Below, piece by piece: positions 61,378 through 64,000 of a stretch of DNA of 64,000 bases (positions are counted from its first letter, which is position 1; each line of letters starts with the position of its first letter). The DNA is from an uncultured Collinsella sp. Lineage in GTDB: Bacteria > Actinomycetota > Coriobacteriia > Coriobacteriales > Coriobacteriaceae. A program made the position numbers and the translations under genes. The notes beneath the pieces were generated by a model. The model was not told the DNA's origin. It saw only the letters and a program-made list of their open reading frames with translations, and did not search any database. The stretch spans positions 8,467 to 72,466 of the forward strand of contig CALLNU010000024.1 in NCBI GenBank assembly GCA_938005465.1. Reading direction: 5' to 3'.

Positions 61378-63678
61378 TTACTCGGCAGCGGCCTTGAACT
61401 TGTTGTAGTTGATCAGGCAGCCGGCCTTGACGATGGCACGCTCCTCTGCCGTCATATCGGCAATGTAGAGCTCAATCTGCTCGACCGCACCATCGGCGCG
61501 CACCACGTAGGCGGCGATGCCCTTCAGGTCGCCATCGAGCGCGGCGCGGATACCCGGCACAAAGACGTAGTCGCCCACCTCAAAGCTGGGCTCGGCCTCC
61601 ATCTGGAAGGGCACCATGCCCCAGTTCATCACGTTGGAGCGATAGCGCTTGGTGGCGTACTCGTGGACGATGTTGGCCAGGCCGCCAATTACGCGCTGGC
61701 AGCTCGCGGCCTGCTCGCGGGCAGAACCGTCACCGGGCTTCTTGGCATAGAGCATGGAGCCGTACTCAGTCGCCTTGGCATCGGCCGCGACACCCGCGCC
61801 GGTCAGCGCCTCAAACACGCTGGCAAGCTCGGCATCGAGTGCCGCCAGGTCGCCCGCTGCCTCGCCGGCAACGCGGCGCTTTTCCACCGCGTCGACCTCC
61901 TTGGAGCGGCCCACGTAGGCAGGGTCGCGACGGCTGAGCGTAAACTCGGCCAGACCCAACGGGTTGGAGCGGAAGGAGCTCGTCTCGCCCGAGGGAATAA
62001 GCTCGTCGGTCGTAGTGACCGGGTCCATGATCTTGGAGCACACCTTGAGCAGGATGTCGTCGCCGAGAGGCTCCATCGCGGGCCACGGCTTGATGTTGGG
62101 GCCCTCGACCAGCTCGTCGGCCGGCTCAGCCTTGCCAAAGCCCCAGTACACGCGCTTCTTGTACGGCGCGTCGTCAAAGGTGTACTCGCAGGCCTCGTCC
62201 CAAGTCTCCTCGGGCAGGTCGGTCGCCGGCGTCAGGACGCCGCCGTTGGCAGCCGTCGCCGCAATGGAGCGGGCGTCCATCAGGGCCACGGCGCTCAGCT
62301 GACCGTTGCCCGGCTTGGAACCCTCGCGATTGGGGAAGTTGCGCGTGGTGTGGCGGATCGAAAGGCCGTTGTTGGCAGGCGTGTCGCCGGCGCCGAAGCA
62401 CGGGCCGCAGAATGCCGTGCGCACAATCGCGCCGGCCTCCATAAGGTCGTAGATGTAGCCGCGGCGCGTGAGCTCGAGTGCCACGGGCTGGCTCGTGGGA
62501 TAGACCGACAGCGAGAACTCGCCGCAGCCGGTGTTAGCGCCCTTGAGCACGCGAGCAGCCTGGACCACGGAGTCGTAGTTGCCGCCCGAGCAGCCGGCGA
62601 TAACGCCCTGCTGCACGTGCAGCTTGCCGTCGACGATCTTGTCGAGCAGGCTAAAGTGCGTCTTGCCCTCGCCGATCTTGGCGGCCTCGAGCTCCACCTC
62701 ATGCAGGATGTACTCGAGGTTCTCGTTGAGCTCGTCGATCTCAAAGCCGTTAGAAGGATGGAACGGCAACGCGATCATGGGCTTGATACTCGACAGATCG
62801 ACTTCGACGCAGGCGTCGTAGTAGGCAACATCGGCGGGCTTGAGCTCGCGGTAGTCCTCGCCGCGACCGTGCATGGTCAAAAACGCGTGCGTGTCCTCGT
62901 CGGTGGCCCAGATGCTCGACAGGCAGGTGGTCTCGGTGGTCATGACGTCGACGCCGTTGCGGTAGTCGGTCGTCATGCTCGCGATACCGGGGCCCACGAA
63001 CTCCATAACCTTGTTCTTAACGTAACCCTTGGCAAAGACGGCGCGGATGATGGCGAGCGCCACATCGTGCGGGCCGACGCCGGGGCGCGGGGCGCCCGTG
63101 AGGTAGATGGCGACGACGCCGGGATAGGCAACGTCGTAGGTGTCGCGCAACAGCTGCTTGGCCAGCTCGCCGCCGCCCTCGCCCACGGCCATGGTACCCA
63201 GGGCGCCGTAGCGGGTGTGCGAGTCGGAGCCCAGAATCATCTTGCCGCAACCGGCAAAGTTCTCACGCATAAAGGAATGGATGACAGCGATATGCGGCGG
63301 GACGAAGATGCCGCCGTACTTCTTGGCCGCGGAAAGGCCAAAGACGTGGTCATCCTCGTTGATGGTGCCGCCCACGGCGCACAGCGAGTTATGGCAGTTG
63401 GTAAGCACGTAGGGCAGTGGGAACTGCTCCATGCCCGAGGCGCGCGCCGTCTGGATGATGCCAACGAAGGTGATGTCGTGGCTCGCCATGGCGTCGAAGC
63501 GAATCTTGAGCGCCTCGGGATTGCCGGACGTATTGTGTGCCTGGAGGATCGAATACGCGATGGTGCCGCGCTTAGCATCCTCGGGCGTCTGCGTAATACC
63601 GCGCTCGGCAGCCTCGGCCACAGGCACAACCTCGCTGCCGTTACGCAGGTAGATGCCGTCCTCGTACAGCTTGACCAT
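61378..63678 (-). CDS. Aconitase-superfamily hydratase
   Basis: From the ATG at 63678 (766 residues, MVKLYEDGIYLRNG), preceded by GGGAG, the protein spans an aconitase catalytic core and a C-terminal swivel domain. The Fe-S ligands are probably one Cys in VIAGCSGGNYD and two in TAFCGPCFGAGD. Other family segments are LGSDSHTRYGALGTMAVGEGG near 190 and the swivel domain after about 600. The frame is open to 63780. The family isomerises hydroxy-tricarboxylates by dehydration and rehydration; the exact substrate (citrate, methylcitrate or other) cannot be set from sequence alone. It appears monocistronic. Confidence 0.85.
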   Translation of the reverse strand: MVKLYEDGIYLRNGSEVVPVAEAAERGITQTPEDAKRGTIAYSILQAHNTSGNPEALKIRFDAMASHDITFVGIIQTARASGMEQFPLPYVLTNCHNSLCAVGGTINEDDHVFGLSAAKKYGGIFVPPHIAVIHSFMRENFAGCGKMILGSDSHTRYGALGTMAVGEGGGELAKQLLRDTYDVAYPGVVAIYLTGAPRPGVGPHDVALAIIRAVFAKGYVKNKVMEFVGPGIASMTTDYRNGVDVMTTETTCLSSIWATDEDTHAFLTMHGRGEDYRELKPADVAYYDACVEVDLSSIKPMIALPFHPSNGFEIDELNENLEYILHEVELEAAKIGEGKTHFSLLDKIVDGKLHVQQGVIAGCSGGNYDSVVQAARVLKGANTGCGEFSLSVYPTSQPVALELTRRGYIYDLMEAGAIVRTAFCGPCFGAGDTPANNGLSIRHTTRNFPNREGSKPGNGQLSAVALMDARSIAATAANGGVLTPATDLPEETWDEACEYTFDDAPYKKRVYWGFGKAEPADELVEGPNIKPWPAMEPLGDDILLKVCSKIMDPVTTTDELIPSGETSSFRSNPLGLAEFTLSRRDPAYVGRSKEVDAVEKRRVAGEAAGDLAALDAELASVFEALTGAGVAADAKATEYGSMLYAKKPGDGSAREQAASCQRVIGGLANIVHEYATKRYRSNVMNWGMVPFQMEAEPSFEVGDYVFVPGIRAALDGDLKGIAAYVVRADGAVEQIELYIADMTAEERAIVKAGCLINYNKFKAAAE

Positions 63679-63850
63679 ACTGTCTCCCACTCTGCCCGAA
63701 AGGCTCGGGCGCATAGCATACATTCGTTCAATATCGTGCCATAGAACGGTTGCAAGTGGGTTACGAATCTGCACGTTCACTTTATTTCGGTAAAGTAATG
63801 GACGACCCCGGTGCAGGACCGGCAGATTTGGTGCAAGAGTGTCCCTTCCG

Positions 63851-63917
63851 ACTAGTCATTTAAGAACGTCCCCAATGACTACCAGACTAGTCATTTAAGA
63901 ACGTCCCCAATGACTAC
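63851..63917. repeat. Third GTCCCCAATGACTA-family repeat, tandem
   Basis: ACTAGTCATTTAAGAACGTC plus CCCAATGACTA occurs twice in tandem, head to tail. The copies are almost identical to the right part of the repeat at 551-635. Confidence 0.8.
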
Positions 63918-63964
63918 CGCATCCGGAGCAAGGCAACGCCGCAGATAGAGGACGGACAGACACT

Positions 63965-64000
63965 ATGACCCAATCCGAGGGCACGGAAACGACAGGAGCC
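63965..64000 (+). CDS. Start of a gene running off the window
   Basis: An ATG at 63965, 11 bases after GAGGA, opens a frame (MTQSEGTETTGA) that continues to the window end. Only 12 codons are visible, so the product cannot be named. Confidence 0.35.
   Translation, partial: MTQSEGTETTGA

Noticed and set aside
61333..63744. An 803-codon plus-strand frame over the hydratase gene
   Set aside because: Antisense shadow; it starts inside a repeat hairpin and has no recognisable domain.

Overview
The window looks like chromosomal DNA of a Coriobacteriia actinobacterium, most likely Collinsella or a close relative. This is an inference from several things: GC-rich wobble codons, an FhaA/FhaB/PP2C/SEDS/PASTA-kinase operon of actinobacterial type, anaerobic metabolism (pyruvate:ferredoxin oxidoreductase, carbamate kinase), abundant PTS sugar uptake, and families of short hairpin intergenic repeats. 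No sequence search was possible, so the genus is a judgement.

Layout. 1-6.4 kb: end of a C39-like peptidase gene cut by the window edge, carbamate kinase (arcC) and pyruvate:ferredoxin oxidoreductase (nifJ). 6.2-13.5 kb: an AT-richer island lying between two diverged direct copies of the 3' end of an FHA gene. It holds a radical SAM/SPASM peptide maturase of the SCIFF/PapB/QhpD type, two tandem Cys/Asp-rich precursor peptides (one below 60 residues), a 35-residue membrane peptide, an ABC exporter and a decayed methyltransferase. 13-17 kb: an FHA protein, a membrane Ser/Thr kinase and a secreted or anchored Ser/Gly-rich protein. 17-22 kb: recR, ybaB and dnaX. 22-32.3 kb: a cell-envelope signalling operon of kinase, FhaA, FhaB, PP2C phosphatase, a natural SEDS (RodA/FtsW)-PBP fusion, and PASTA kinase PknB.

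32.5-38.7 kb: a sugar-phosphate utilisation locus (LacI-type regulator, RpiB, Rpe-like epimerase, DeoR-type regulator, PTS EIIBC, TIM-barrel isomerase) with shared operator-like motifs. 39-42.3 kb: an EcoRII-like restriction-modification pair bounded by a 112-bp direct repeat that ends in the 3' part of a tRNA-Arg(CCT) gene. 42.6-45.9 kb: a mannose-family PTS operon with DUF956. 46-51.6 kb: HypA, then a 925-residue Fe-S/FAD oxidoreductase divergent from a TetR regulator and a polytopic membrane protein, with two TetR-type palindromes between them. 51.8-58 kb: an envelope protein, a DUF4143-type ATPase, a small acidic protein and ClpB. 58-61 kb: two paralogous membrane-anchored proteins whose 3' ends lie in a nearly identical 384-bp duplicated block carrying three stem-loops, with an amber-interrupted gene between them. 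61-64 kb: an aconitase-family hydratase and the start of a further gene.

The most interesting locus is the peptide system at 7.3-11.8 kb. The maturase has the CxxxCxxC-FAGxGDYG signature of enzymes that join Cys sulfur to other residues. Both candidate substrates share the leader KHIHPI and a core in which nearly every Cys is followed by Asp two to four residues later, the spacing known for freyrasin-type ranthipeptides.
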